64,000 bases of DNA from Pseudomonas sp. NFR16 (GTDB taxonomy: Bacteria > Pseudomonadota > Gammaproteobacteria > Pseudomonadales > Pseudomonadaceae): positions 62,001 through 126,000 of the forward strand of contig NZ_FNYJ01000008.1 in NCBI RefSeq assembly GCF_900108875.1, written 5' to 3'. A program made the translations under genes and the position numbers. The notes beneath the pieces are model-generated. The model had not been told where the DNA came from, did not search any database, and saw only the letters and a program-made list of their open reading frames with translations. This document shows positions 27,501 through 35,043 of this stretch, one piece after another. Within the stretch, counting starts at the first letter, position 1. Every line of letters begins with the position of its first letter.

Positions 27501-30174
27501 TGCCCAGGCCGGTATAGCCCAACGCAGACACGTCGATTTTGTCTGCCGACACATCGAAGTCCAGGATCTGGTCGCTGCTGCTCGTGGTCGCGGTGCGATA
27601 GCTGTCCAGTTTGGAAGTGAAACGGAACACGTCCGCCCCCGCGCCGCCGGTGAGTTTGTCAGAACCGGCGCCACCGATCAGCACGTCGTTGCCAGCGCCG
27701 CCATCGAGGGTGTCGTTGCCGGCACCGCCGAATAATTGCTCGTTGGCGACCGTGCCGATGAGCCTGTCGCTGTTCGGCGTGCCATTGATGACGCCCGGCG
27801 TCCCGGTAACGTCCTGCACGGCGAGCGTGAAACTGTCGCTGACCGTCGCTTTGCTGCCATCGGTAGCGGTGACAAGAACAGCATAGGTGCCTGACGCGGT
27901 GTCACTCGGCGTGCCACTGAACGTGCGCGTTGCTGCGTCGAACGTCAGCCATTGCGGCAGCGGGCTGCCGTCCGCCAGCGTGGCGGTGTAGCTCAGGCTG
28001 TCGTTGTCCGGGTCGGTAAAACTGGTGGCCGGCACGACATAGCTAAAAGGCGTGTTTTCAGTCGCGTTCTGGTCCAGCAGCGGCGATGCCACCACCGGGG
28101 CGTGGTTGACCGTTGGCGTCGTCGCGAAGACGAAATTGGCGCTGGTCAGCTTGTCGAGGTAGTTGCCTTCCAGCGCAACCTCGAAGCGGTTGCCGTTGGC
28201 ATCGGCGGACAGAGACTTGACGTAAGTTTTCGTCCCGTCAGCATTGAGCACCAGGTAAACAGTGTCGTTCTTGCCGTCGGCCAGACCGGTGAAGCCCAGT
28301 GCCGAGAGATCGATCTTGTCCGCGCTGACATCAAAGTCGGTGATGACGTCGCCAAGGTTCGCACCCCCGGCGTTGTAATTCCGGTAACTGTCCATGCGGC
28401 TGGAGAACACGAAGGTGTCGGCCCCGGCGCCGCCGGTCAGCGTGTCCATGCCCGCGCCGCCGTCGAGTTTGTCGTCACCTGCGCCGCCGTTCAGGCTGTC
28501 GTTGCCAGCCAGGCCGAGCAGCGTTTCCGCCGAGTCGGTACCCGACAAGGTATCGTTGCCCGCCGTGCCAGTGACGACGCGATTGAAAATGAAGTTATCC
28601 GCAGTCAGCGTGCCGGTCAGGTTGCCGGCAAGAACCAGCTCGAATCGATTGCCGTTGGCGTCGGCATCGTAGTCCTTGATATAGGTGCGATCGTTGCTGG
28701 CGCTGTAACTGATCTGCAAGGTGCCGCCGCGACCGTTGCCCAACCCGGTGAAGCCCAGGCCGGCGAGATCGATCTTGTCTTGTGTGACATCGAAGTCGGT
28801 GATTAGGTCATCGAAGCTCTTGGTCGCATTGCGATAGCTGTCGGACTGATTCGCGAAGCGGAAGACGTCGGCACCCGCGCCGCCGGTCAGCGTGTCCGTT
28901 CCGGCGCCGCCCACCAGCGTGTCGTCGCCAGCGCCGCCATTGATGACGTCGTTACCCGCACCGCCATAAATGATCTCGTTGCCAGCGGTGCCCAGCAGTG
29001 TGTCATTGCCATCCGTACCTTGAATGGTGGTAACCGGCACCGTGTCGCTGGCATAGCTGCCATCGCCATACACCAGCGTGTCGCCTTTGCTGGTGTGGCT
29101 GATGGTGTTGCCGATGATTGCGTTGCGATCAGTCCCGTCTTCATTACGCTCGGCAACGCCGTAGGTCGACAGGTCACTGCCGCTGATGGTGTTGCCCTGA
29201 ATGGTGTTGTCGCTGCCGGTGTAATATTTGCCCGATACGCCCTGCGTATCGTCGTAGGACTGAATGATGATTTCCGGAACCGGCGCCCCCAGCGAGTTGT
29301 TGCTCAGCACGTTATCGCTGACGTCGACGTGGTTACTGCCGTAAATACGAACTCCGGCACTGCTGTTGTCGTGGATATTCACACCGGTCAGCGAGACGTC
29401 GCTGGACAGCTTGATCAGCACGCCCTCGGCGCCATTTCCATACACCTCGCCACCCGTGATCGTGATGTGGTCCGGCGAAGGAATGTTCTCACTGCCGCGC
29501 TGCACCACAATCCCGCCCCCGCCGTTGCCATAGGCAACGTTATTGCTGAGCGTGAAATCGTGCGAGCTGGTCACCACGTTGAAGCCATGACGATCATTGT
29601 CGTAGGCAATGTTGTTTTCGAAGGTGCTGTCGCTGAGGAAGTCCGCCACGAAGCCATCCAGGCCGTTGCCGTGGGAGACACTGTTCTTGATCACCATATT
29701 GACGGTCTGTTCGTGCGGATCAAAACCGTACCCCGAACAGTCCTTGATCTCGACGCCATCCAGGGTGACATTCGAGTCGTAACCTTCCTGACCCGGGATA
29801 TATCCGTTGAACCAACCGTCGATCTTGCCGGTGGTGTGGTCCCGGTTGCCGTCCAGCGTCAGATTGCTCAAACCGAAATCATGGGTTTCCTCACCATAGG
29901 CCGAGCGGATGATCCCGGTGATCTTCGTGTCAGAACCATCGGCAACCTTGATGTTGGTCTGCCCCATCCCGTCGCCGTTCATGTACACATTGCTCTTGAG
30001 CATCAAGCAGCCATCGGAAGGCTCCTCACCACCTGAAACAATGTAAGTACCTGTAGGCACATAAACCTGACCCCCGCCGGCGGCGGCCGCTGCATCAATA
30101 GCACTCTGGATGGCGGCGGTGTCATCAGTCACGCCATCGCCCACGGCGCCAAAATCCTTTACATTGAAAATCAT
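24559..30174 (-). CDS. psmE: PsmE-like secreted mannuronan C5-epimerase / alginate acetylhydrolase
   Basis: A 1871-residue modular enzyme. Residues 1-385 form the epimerase A module: MIFNVKDFGAVGDGVTDDTAAIQ, with Y149, D152 and H154 in YGFDPHE and D178, the same numbers as the catalytic residues of Azotobacter AlgE4. Four AlgE-like R modules with nonapeptide calcium repeats follow (about 385-530, 533-684, 795-942, 1053-1203). Two Ig-like inserts (690-790, 948-1048) lie between R2/R3 and R3/R4. Residues 1208-1462 are an SGNH/SASA-type esterase with GQSN (S1220), WGQGEE and DVWH (D1438, H1441), matching the deacetylating N region of P. syringae PsmE. A long RTX tail and C-terminal export signal end the protein. 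It should remove acetyl groups from alginate, then convert mannuronate to guluronate, outside the cell. The ATG at 30174 has GGAG upstream. No signal peptide, as expected for type I export. Domain limits are estimates. Confidence 0.95.
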   Translation of the reverse strand: MIFNVKDFGAVGDGVTDDTAAIQSAIDAAAAAGGGQVYVPTGTYIVSGGEEPSDGCLMLKSNVYMNGDGMGQTNIKVADGSDTKITGIIRSAYGEETHDFGLSNLTLDGNRDHTTGKIDGWFNGYIPGQEGYDSNVTLDGVEIKDCSGYGFDPHEQTVNMVIKNSVSHGNGLDGFVADFLSDSTFENNIAYDNDRHGFNVVTSSHDFTLSNNVAYGNGGGGIVVQRGSENIPSPDHITITGGEVYGNGAEGVLIKLSSDVSLTGVNIHDNSSAGVRIYGSNHVDVSDNVLSNNSLGAPVPEIIIQSYDDTQGVSGKYYTGSDNTIQGNTISGSDLSTYGVAERNEDGTDRNAIIGNTISHTSKGDTLVYGDGSYASDTVPVTTIQGTDGNDTLLGTAGNEIIYGGAGNDVINGGAGDDTLVGGAGTDTLTGGAGADVFRFANQSDSYRNATKSFDDLITDFDVTQDKIDLAGLGFTGLGNGRGGTLQISYSASNDRTYIKDYDADANGNRFELVLAGNLTGTLTADNFIFNRVVTGTAGNDTLSGTDSAETLLGLAGNDSLNGGAGDDKLDGGAGMDTLTGGAGADTFVFSSRMDSYRNYNAGGANLGDVITDFDVSADKIDLSALGFTGLADGKNDTVYLVLNADGTKTYVKSLSADANGNRFEVALEGNYLDKLTSANFVFATTPTVNHAPVVASPLLDQNATENTPFSYVVPATSFTDPDNDSLSYTATLADGSPLPQWLTFDAATRTFSGTPSDTASGTYAVLVTATDGSKATVSDSFTLAVQDVTGTPGVINGTPNSDRLIGTVANEQLFGGAGNDTLDGGAGNDVLIGGAGSDKLTGGAGADVFRFTSKLDSYRTATTSSSDQILDFDVSADKIDVSALGYTGLGNGLDGTLQVTYNATTNRTYLKDNVADANGNRFEVSLAGNLVNSLTTSHFVFADHSMPGNVAPVVVIPLLDQNATENSPFSYTVTDNSFADGNRDVLTFSATLADGTPLPAWLNFDAASMTFSGTPSDTAAGNYNVLIKATDPSGASVSDSFALAVADAPANTVTGTDNAETLNGTAGSDLLLGLGGNDTIKGGAGSDILDGGAGRDSLYGGEGADTFRYLNVLDSYRDYDAGGATATDTLYDFTQGVDKIDVSALGFLGLGDGSNHTLYLSLNAAGDKTYIKSSEADADGNRFEIALSGNYMDSLTADDFVFGERAQQDILYLPTLGQSNARLLRMTEDDDQSGTSMLVNDLSKYTTYDVRSQFTDADGAGIDIAVGGSTVNGMSTFGAEELKLCWWLTDTNQPGPALLRAVALLQDQLTELKSIDNVTMGIIWGQGEEAAQEIARSTDKEAAAAAYKAATLSVFDYLHDQFGNFNVYMMETGHYDEDAARVRGYSEEKIADIVAGVGYVRAVQESIAATRDDVKLAVDYTDLPLRHEVDPLVYPDDVWHLHEESAEIVGQRLADYIAGDLGFQGDAADNNSVQAIYDGAHNEGGKIFGTDQDDTLVGSSGDDTLDGDLGADMMMGGDGNDIYVVDNTFDSVVESNTALSQVDTVQASVSWTLGDNLENLILTGVSAIDGTGNALRNFMSGNAADNVLNGAGGADNMTGGNGNDTYYVDDVGDAVIETNSDRVLGGIDSVHSSLAAYTLGSNVENLYIDASGAANGTGNALDNTLFAGVGNNVLDGRDGNDTVSFERALAGITATLSTSAQQNTVGAGLDTLKNFENLTGSAYDDSLTGNSAANVLNGGAGNDTLVGGSGDDRLIGGQGTDNLIGGTGADTYVFGALSDMGVGTLRDVISGFKSAEGDRLDFTGLDANPLTAQVDAFSFIGNNAFDATNATGQLRFADGVLYGSINADATPEFEIQLTGVKELHASDFTA

Positions 30175-30287
30175 GCAGTTATCTCCGAAGACTGGCTGGA
30201 TACACAGTAGATGCCAATTTCCCATCAGCGACCTTGCTGATATGACCCGGCGGGGAGAAAAAATTGCGACCATATGTCGGAGAGGCG

Positions 30288-30309
30288 TCAAAAAAACCCG
30301 GTTTTTTGA
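30288..30309. other. AT-rich inverted repeat upstream of psmE
   Basis: TCAAAAAA and TTTTTTGA flank a six-base centre, ACCCGG, about 115 bp upstream of the psmE start codon. It could be a terminator-like barrier or a binding site. The surrounding stretch 30175-30785 otherwise holds the terminator at 30536-30559 and no gene I can support. Confidence 0.4.
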
Positions 30310-30535
30310 TGAGTTTTTAAATGTGGGTGGTGGGATTTTGACGGTTATTTGGCGGTGTAGAAATGACAGCGCAGAAGGAGCCAGTCAGGGGGTTGGCGTC
30401 AGAAAGGAGCCCCTTGGAAGAGGGAATGGCAACCCTTACACAGGCGAGTTTTCGTGCGTCGACATCAGCCTGGAGACGCGCGTGACAGGTAAGCAGGCAA
30501 TAGTGTTCGGACGAGTCAGGATTATTTCGGACAAT

Positions 30536-30559
30536 AAAAAGCCGGCTTGTGGCCGGCTT
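30536..30559 (-). terminator. Rho-independent terminator of the S24 repressor transcript
   Basis: On the minus strand AAGCCGGC-CACAA-GCCGGCTT is followed by TTTATTG. The 8-bp GC-rich stem and T-run lie about 230 bp after the repressor's stop codon. The long leader-like tail has one open frame (from a TTG near 30766) that runs through the hairpin, so I do not call a gene in it. Confidence 0.75.
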
Positions 30560-30785
30560 CTCGGTGACGGGTTTGATTAGTTTTTGGCTAACCGCACCCA
30601 TCCGCAAAAGTGCGCGCTGCAAGGAGGCGCTTGTCAGGTCGGCGAGGCCAGTAACGAATACCAGACCGGGCCCGTCATCCACCCGCGAATAGCCGGTGGA
30701 TGTTGAAACGAAGGCGTGCAGGATACTGATGTTCGATGCGTCTGCCCAGCGTTGATATGCAGCCAATTGTCCTTTCCCTTATGAA

Positions 30786-31511
30786 TCAAGGCAGTATCGC
30801 AGGGTGGCGGCGGTTGTTGAGGGTCGCCCACCAGAAGATCCAGCCCAGAATCTGGATGTTCTGTTCTTGAATCTGTTCGGCAGTGAAGACTTCATCGGGG
30901 TATTCGCCAGCGTTGTGACTGCGCAGCCGCAATGCGCCACCGGGCAGGCGGTACAGGTATTTCACCCGCAGCATGCCGTCGTGTTCGATGGCGTACATTT
31001 CGCCGTCGATGACCTGCACCCGGCCTCGGTCGACGGCGATAAGCGAGCCGTCCTGGATCTTGTCGGCCATGCTGTTGCCGACCATCGCGATGCAGATTGC
31101 GTTGTGCAGCTCCACGTCCATGGCATCGATGATCCTGCGTGACAGGCGCGCCTTATGATTGGGTATCTCGCGCACGGCGGTTCGCTCCGAGCCCTGCGTG
31201 CGGGATTCGGAATAAAACGGTATGTCGAGTTCATCGCGCGCGCCGTGGCGCTCGGGTCGTCCTTTATGAATGCCGTCCATGCCGGGTTTGTCTCGTACCT
31301 CTCCGGGGTGTTTGGGGCCTTCGCCGCTGCGCAGCCATCGCGCATTGACGCTCAGCAGTTCAGCCACTTCTTCCATGCGCGCCATCGGAATGCCGCGTTT
31401 GAACCAGTTGTTCACGTGTTGCGGCGTTACCTTGCGGTTGGCGGCGAAGTCTGTTGCAGAGAGATGGCACTCTCGCAAAAGGATGCGTAGTCGATCACCT
31501 GATGTATTCAT
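30786..31511 (-). CDS. HTH-S24 (LexA/CI-like) transcriptional repressor
   Basis: A 241-residue protein with an N-terminal XRE-type HTH (residues about 5-60: LRILLRECHLSATDFAANRKVTPQHVNNWFKRG) and a C-terminal S24 domain. The S24 Ser-Lys dyad is S147 in MVGNSMAD and K184 in MLRVKYLYR. This is the layout of phage CI and pyocin PrtR repressors, inactivated through RecA during SOS. I do not see an Ala-Gly or Cys-Gly cleavage pair in the linker before S147, so whether it self-cleaves is open. No phage or bacteriocin genes adjoin it. Its start lacks a strong ribosome-binding site. Confidence 0.85.
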   Translation of the reverse strand: MNTSGDRLRILLRECHLSATDFAANRKVTPQHVNNWFKRGIPMARMEEVAELLSVNARWLRSGEGPKHPGEVRDKPGMDGIHKGRPERHGARDELDIPFYSESRTQGSERTAVREIPNHKARLSRRIIDAMDVELHNAICIAMVGNSMADKIQDGSLIAVDRGRVQVIDGEMYAIEHDGMLRVKYLYRLPGGALRLRSHNAGEYPDEVFTAEQIQEQNIQILGWIFWWATLNNRRHPAILP

Positions 31512-31548
31512 GACCCGAAGTTTACGGGCGGCCGCGCTTTGTTTAAAT

Positions 31549-31563
31549 GAACGAAGTGTTCAA
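31549..31563. promoter_or_regulatory. Candidate repressor operator
   Basis: TGAAC-GAAGT-GTTCA is a perfect 5-bp inverted repeat with a 5-bp centre, 38 bp upstream of the S24 repressor start. Its position fits an autoregulatory operator. A second near-palindrome, CACTGTTTTGATTACGATCA and following bases at about 31638-31662, lies farther out. The 31512-31970 stretch is richer in A and T than its surroundings and holds no gene I can support. Confidence 0.4.
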
Positions 31564-31970
31564 ATGAGTGGGCGATCAACGTTACGATTGAGTGGCCGGA
31601 TTACAAGACTCAAGCAGGTATGTAGGCTGTTTCGTTCACTGTTTTGATTACGATCAACAGTGCCCGCAATGCAATGAAGTGGCTGCAAAGTTGTGAGCGT
31701 TTTAATGACTCGCTTTATAGAGCCTTGGGTATTGAGACGCAGCGCGATAATGAAGCATCGATTGTTGCCAGAAACGGGTAAGCGCTTTATCCGAATAAAC
31801 AGATTGTCTGGAGGTGGATCTTTTTAAACATCCGCGAGGGGGAAAATCGGATAATTCAGGCGAATCGGCGGGCGTGGTGCATCAGTACGCTAAGGCAATG
31901 GATTGCGAAGTTGTTGAACTCAAGACAGCGATGAATCGCTTTGCAGCGGGAGGGCATCGCGTTAAAGACA

Positions 31971-32020
31971 AAAAACAGGAGGGCGCAGCCTTCAGAACAC
32001 CCGTAACGGGCGCCCTGAAG
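31971..32020 (-). terminator. Terminator of ppa
   Basis: On the minus strand, downstream of the ppa stop codon, AGGGCGC pairs with GCGCCCT around an inner hairpin, then CCTGTTTTTTG supplies the T-run. Inner arms CTTCAG/CTGAAG and CCCGT/ACGGG can form alternative stems. Confidence 0.7.
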
Positions 32021-32033
32021 ACGGCAAGTCGAA

Positions 32034-32561
32034 TCAGCCCTTGTAGGCTGCGACCGATTTGGTGATCGCTTCGCGAGCGGCATCGGCGCCTGCCCAGCCT
32101 TCGATCTTGACCCACTTGCCCTTCTCGAGATCCTTGTAGTTCGCAAAGAAGTGCTCGATCTGCTGGATCAGCAGCGGTGGCAGGTCGGTGTATTCCTTCA
32201 CGTCCACGTACAACTGCGACAGTTTGTCGTGTGGAACAGCGATGACTTTGGCGTCGCCGCCGCCGTCGTCGGTCATGTTCAGTACGCCGACCGGGCGGGC
32301 GCGGATGACCGAACCTGGCGCTACCGGGTAAGGCGTCACGACCAGCACGTCGAGCGGGTCGCCGTCGTCAGCCAGGGTATTTGGGATGAAACCGTAGTTG
32401 GCCGGGTAAAACATCGGCGTGGCCATGAAACGGTCAACGAACAGGCAGTCGCTTTCTTTGTCGATTTCGTACTTGATCGGCGCGTGGTTGGCCGGGATCT
32501 CGATTGCGACGTAGATGTCATTCGGCAGGTCTTTACCGGCCGGAATCTTGCTGTAGCTCAT
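32034..32561 (-). CDS. ppa: Inorganic pyrophosphatase
   Basis: A 175-residue family I soluble pyrophosphatase that hydrolyses PPi to two phosphates and drives biosynthetic reactions. Diagnostic segments are NDIYVAIEIPANHAPIKYEID, FVDRFMATPMFYPANYGFIPNTLADDGDPLDVLVVTPYP with the aspartates that bind magnesium, and KVIAVPHDKLSQLY. Monocistronic by position: a terminator follows and about 100 bp separate it from mtfA upstream. Confidence 0.97.
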   Translation of the reverse strand: MSYSKIPAGKDLPNDIYVAIEIPANHAPIKYEIDKESDCLFVDRFMATPMFYPANYGFIPNTLADDGDPLDVLVVTPYPVAPGSVIRARPVGVLNMTDDGGGDAKVIAVPHDKLSQLYVDVKEYTDLPPLLIQQIEHFFANYKDLEKGKWVKIEGWAGADAAREAITKSVAAYKG

Positions 32562-32662
32562 TGGGCTTTGCCCCCTTGGTTGACCATTCAGAATCTGGCG
32601 TCCAACGCCAAAAAGTGGGCCGGATTATAGGCATATTCGGCAGCGGTTGCCATGTACGCCAA

Positions 32663-33487
32663 TCAGCCCCGGGCGTCGTCGTGAGCCTGATAGACCGGGT
32701 TTTGCGCTTGAAGTGCCGTAAGCCGTGCAAGCGGGTCCTGACGGTAGAAGGCTCTGAGCTGCTGATACACCTGCGGATACGCTTCGACCAGCAAATCCGG
32801 GGCACTGAAGAAATACTCGCTGATCACGGCGAAGAATTCTGCGGGGTTCTCGGCGGCGTAAGGATCGATGAGCGTTTCGGCGTCCGGGTCGGCGTCCAGC
32901 TGCCGGTTGAGATCGTCGAATGCGCTTTGCATGGTGCTGGCCCAGTCGCTGATGCGCATGTCGGGGTGCAGTGGCGGATGGCCGTTGGCATCGCCGTTGA
33001 GCATGTCCAGTTTGTGCGCCAGTTCGTGAATGACGAGATTGTAGGCCTCCCAGCCACCACTCGACAGCACACCCGGCCACGCCAGAATGACCGGCCCCTG
33101 CGACCAGGCCTCGCCGCTGTGCTCGCCGTCCCACTCGTGCTCCACGCCGCTGGCGTCGCGGTGACGCTGCGGGCTGACGAAGTCATCGCCGTACAGAATG
33201 ATCTCGTGAAACCCCTGATACCAGTTCAGATCGCCCAGCGCCAGCAGCGGCAACTGCGCCTGCGCGGCAAGAAAAAGCCGCGACTCGTCATCCAGATTCA
33301 CGCCTTCGAGCGCGGTGAGGTGCTTGGCTCGCAGGAACAGTACGCAACTGTCGAGCAGATAGCGGTCCTCTTCGGCGCTCAGGCCGTCGAGGATCGGCAG
33401 TCGCTGACGCACACGCTCCCAGACGGCGGGATCGACAGGATTGCGCGCCAGCGTGCGGCGCTTGAGCCAGTTCCCCAGCGACCACAT
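32663..33487 (-). CDS. mtfA: MtfA-like zinc metallopeptidase
   Basis: A 274-residue protein with the gluzincin motif HELAH at residues 154-158 in YNLVIHELAHKLDMLNG, and a downstream glutamate in PAEFFAVISEYFF that can be the third zinc ligand. The N terminus WERVRQRLPILDGLSAEEDRYLLD and the WYQGFHEIILYGDDFV strand are those of the MtfA family, which in E. coli binds the Mlc repressor and so derepresses ptsG. Pseudomonas lacks that PTS circuit, so its role here may be different. It starts 3 bp after the dedA stop codon, so the two genes form an operon. Confidence 0.9.
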   Translation of the reverse strand: MWSLGNWLKRRTLARNPVDPAVWERVRQRLPILDGLSAEEDRYLLDSCVLFLRAKHLTALEGVNLDDESRLFLAAQAQLPLLALGDLNWYQGFHEIILYGDDFVSPQRHRDASGVEHEWDGEHSGEAWSQGPVILAWPGVLSSGGWEAYNLVIHELAHKLDMLNGDANGHPPLHPDMRISDWASTMQSAFDDLNRQLDADPDAETLIDPYAAENPAEFFAVISEYFFSAPDLLVEAYPQVYQQLRAFYRQDPLARLTALQAQNPVYQAHDDARG

Positions 33488-33490
33488 GGA

Positions 33491-34138
33491 TCAGCGGGCT
33501 TCTGCGGAGCGGCCCATGCGGTTGCGGACCAGTCCGATGATCATCGGCAGCAGCGAAATCAGGATGATTGCCAGCACCAGCAGCGTCAGGTTTTTCTTGA
33601 TGAAAGGGATGTTGCCGAAGAAGAAGCCCAAGGCCACCAGACCGCCCACCCAGAGCACCGATCCCAGCACGCTGAAGCTCAAAAAGCGCAGGTAATGCAT
33701 CTTGCCCACACCTGCCACGAACGGCGCGAAGGTGCGGATGATTGGCAGAAAGCGCGCCAGCGTCACGGTTTTGCCGCCATGGCGCTCGTAAAATTCTTGG
33801 GTTTTGGTCAGGTAGTCACGGCGGAATATTTTCGAATCCGGATTGCGGAACAGCCGGTCGCCCAGGGTTCGGCCAATCACATAGTTGGTGCTGTCGCCGA
33901 GTATCGCCGCGGCCATCAGCAGGCACGCCAGCAGCACCGGATCCATCGCGCCACCAGCCGCCACCGCGCCTGCGATAAAGAGCAATGAATCGCCCGGCAG
34001 GAATGGGGTCACGACCAGACCGGTTTCGCAGAAAATGACCAGAAACAGAATCGCGTAGACCCAAGTGCCGTAGTGGGTCACCAGCATGTCGAGGTAGACG
34101 TCGAGGTGGAGAATCAGGTCAAGCGGGTTGAAATCCAT
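33491..34138 (-). CDS. DedA-family membrane protein
   Basis: A 215-residue integral membrane protein: LVVTPFLPGDSLLFIAGAVAAGG, LGDSTNYVIGRTLGDRLF, and FYERHGGKTVTLARFLPIIRTFAPFVAGVGKM are the DedA (SNARE-associated/VTT) signatures, followed by two C-terminal helices. DedA proteins act in lipid flipping and envelope homeostasis, including undecaprenyl phosphate recycling in some members. The ATG at 34138 gives the normal N terminus MDFNPLDLILHLDVYLD. It is upstream of, and almost abuts, mtfA. Confidence 0.92.
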   Translation of the reverse strand: MDFNPLDLILHLDVYLDMLVTHYGTWVYAILFLVIFCETGLVVTPFLPGDSLLFIAGAVAAGGAMDPVLLACLLMAAAILGDSTNYVIGRTLGDRLFRNPDSKIFRRDYLTKTQEFYERHGGKTVTLARFLPIIRTFAPFVAGVGKMHYLRFLSFSVLGSVLWVGGLVALGFFFGNIPFIKKNLTLLVLAIILISLLPMIIGLVRNRMGRSAEAR

Positions 34139-34344
34139 GTACGGCACCTGGTTGTGAGACCCGATCCGGGTCGTGCGGACGATGAGTCGAAGGGAGTTGG
34201 GCCGCATTATAGAGGGAAGAAACAGGATATTGCTGGCGCCGGATCGGCGATCGAAACATTTGGTAGTGATGGAGCACAGAGCTCGGCGGGCGCGTGCGCA
34301 TGAGCGCGGCATGCCTGCAACGCCGAATGCCGATTGATCCGACG

Positions 34345-34371
34345 CCATCGCGGGCAAGCGCGCTCCTGCAC
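34345..34371. repeat. Single REP element
   Basis: CATCGCGGGCAAGCGCGCTC followed by CTGCACG is one arm of the REP family seen at 5300 and 60795. It lies just after the 3' end of the GNAT gene, in the 249-bp gap before dedA; no gene is seen in that gap. Confidence 0.75.
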
Positions 34372-34387
34372 GGGATCTGTGCGTTAT

Positions 34388-34840
34388 TCAGTTGATCGGC
34401 AGGACGTAGTTCTTGAACTGGGTGTCCTCGCGAAAGCCGATGGATTCGTACACTTTCTGCGCCACGTCGTTGTTGGCGCTGGTGGAGACACGCATGCGCA
34501 CGGCCTGGGTTTCGCGGGCCATTTTCTTGGCTTTCTGGATCAGGTGGTCGGCCACCAACTGGCGACGGGCGTCTTCTGCGACATAAATGTCGTTGAGGAT
34601 CCACACGCGCTTCAGAGACAGCGACGAGTAACTGGGATAGAGCTGACAAAAGCCCAGCAGCTTACTGTCGTCTTCGTCATGCAAGGCCAGATAGATCACG
34701 GACTCTTCGCGGCGCAGGCGTTTTTCCAGAAAGGCGCGGGATGAGTCAGGAAAAGGCAGTTCGCCGTAAAACTCACGGTATTTGACGAACAACGGTGTCA
34801 ACAGGTCCAGGTGCTCCAGGGTGGCTTGAACGATCCGCAT
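34388..34840 (-). CDS. GNAT-family N-acetyltransferase
   Basis: A 150-residue acyltransferase. The acetyl-CoA pocket region is VWILNDIYVAEDARRQLVADHLIQKA, a variant of the usual R/Q-x-x-G-x-G/A loop. The C-terminal NNDVAQKVYESIGFRED is the typical final strand-helix. The N terminus MRIVQATLEHLDLLTPLFVKYREFYG is common in a Pseudomonas group of unknown substrate. Single gene; its neighbours give no hint. Confidence 0.87.
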   Translation of the reverse strand: MRIVQATLEHLDLLTPLFVKYREFYGELPFPDSSRAFLEKRLRREESVIYLALHDEDDSKLLGFCQLYPSYSSLSLKRVWILNDIYVAEDARRQLVADHLIQKAKKMARETQAVRMRVSTSANNDVAQKVYESIGFREDTQFKNYVLPIN

Positions 34841-34996
34841 GGTTGGGCCTCAGCTTCATTGTGTAATGCATGAAAGGGGGAGGGCGCGCCTGGCACGGGG
34901 ACAGACAATTTCGACTGTGCCTAAGCGGTTTAGAAAGCGCAATCCAAAGTCATGACGCCCTGGCTTTGCAGCCAGCACCTGAGGGGTTGCGCAATA

Positions 34997-35021
34997 AAAA
35001 CGGCCTCCGAAGAGGCCGTTG
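34997..35021 (-). terminator. Terminator of exaC
   Basis: On the minus strand AACGGCCTC-TTC-GGAGGCCGTT is followed by TTTATTGC, a strong stem and T-run 22 bp after the aldehyde dehydrogenase stop codon. Confidence 0.88.
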
Positions 35022-35043
35022 ACTGGTCGCCGAAGCGCTTTTG

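Noticed and set aside
24385..27735. An 1116-codon open frame on the plus strand opposite psmE
   Set aside because: It is antisense to the repeat-rich RTX coding sequence, whose codon bias leaves the complementary frame free of stops. It has no recognisable domain or ribosome-binding site, and its repetitive Val/Ala/Asp composition mirrors the repeats.
30317..30766. A 149-codon minus-strand frame downstream of the S24 repressor
   Set aside because: It runs straight through the strong terminator at 30536-30559, has poor Shine-Dalgarno spacing and resembles nothing I recognise. A shorter real peptide before the terminator cannot be excluded.
31814..32065. An 83-codon plus-strand frame between the repressor gene and ppa
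   Set aside because: It crosses the ppa terminator and enters the end of ppa in antisense, with no ribosome-binding site or family resemblance.
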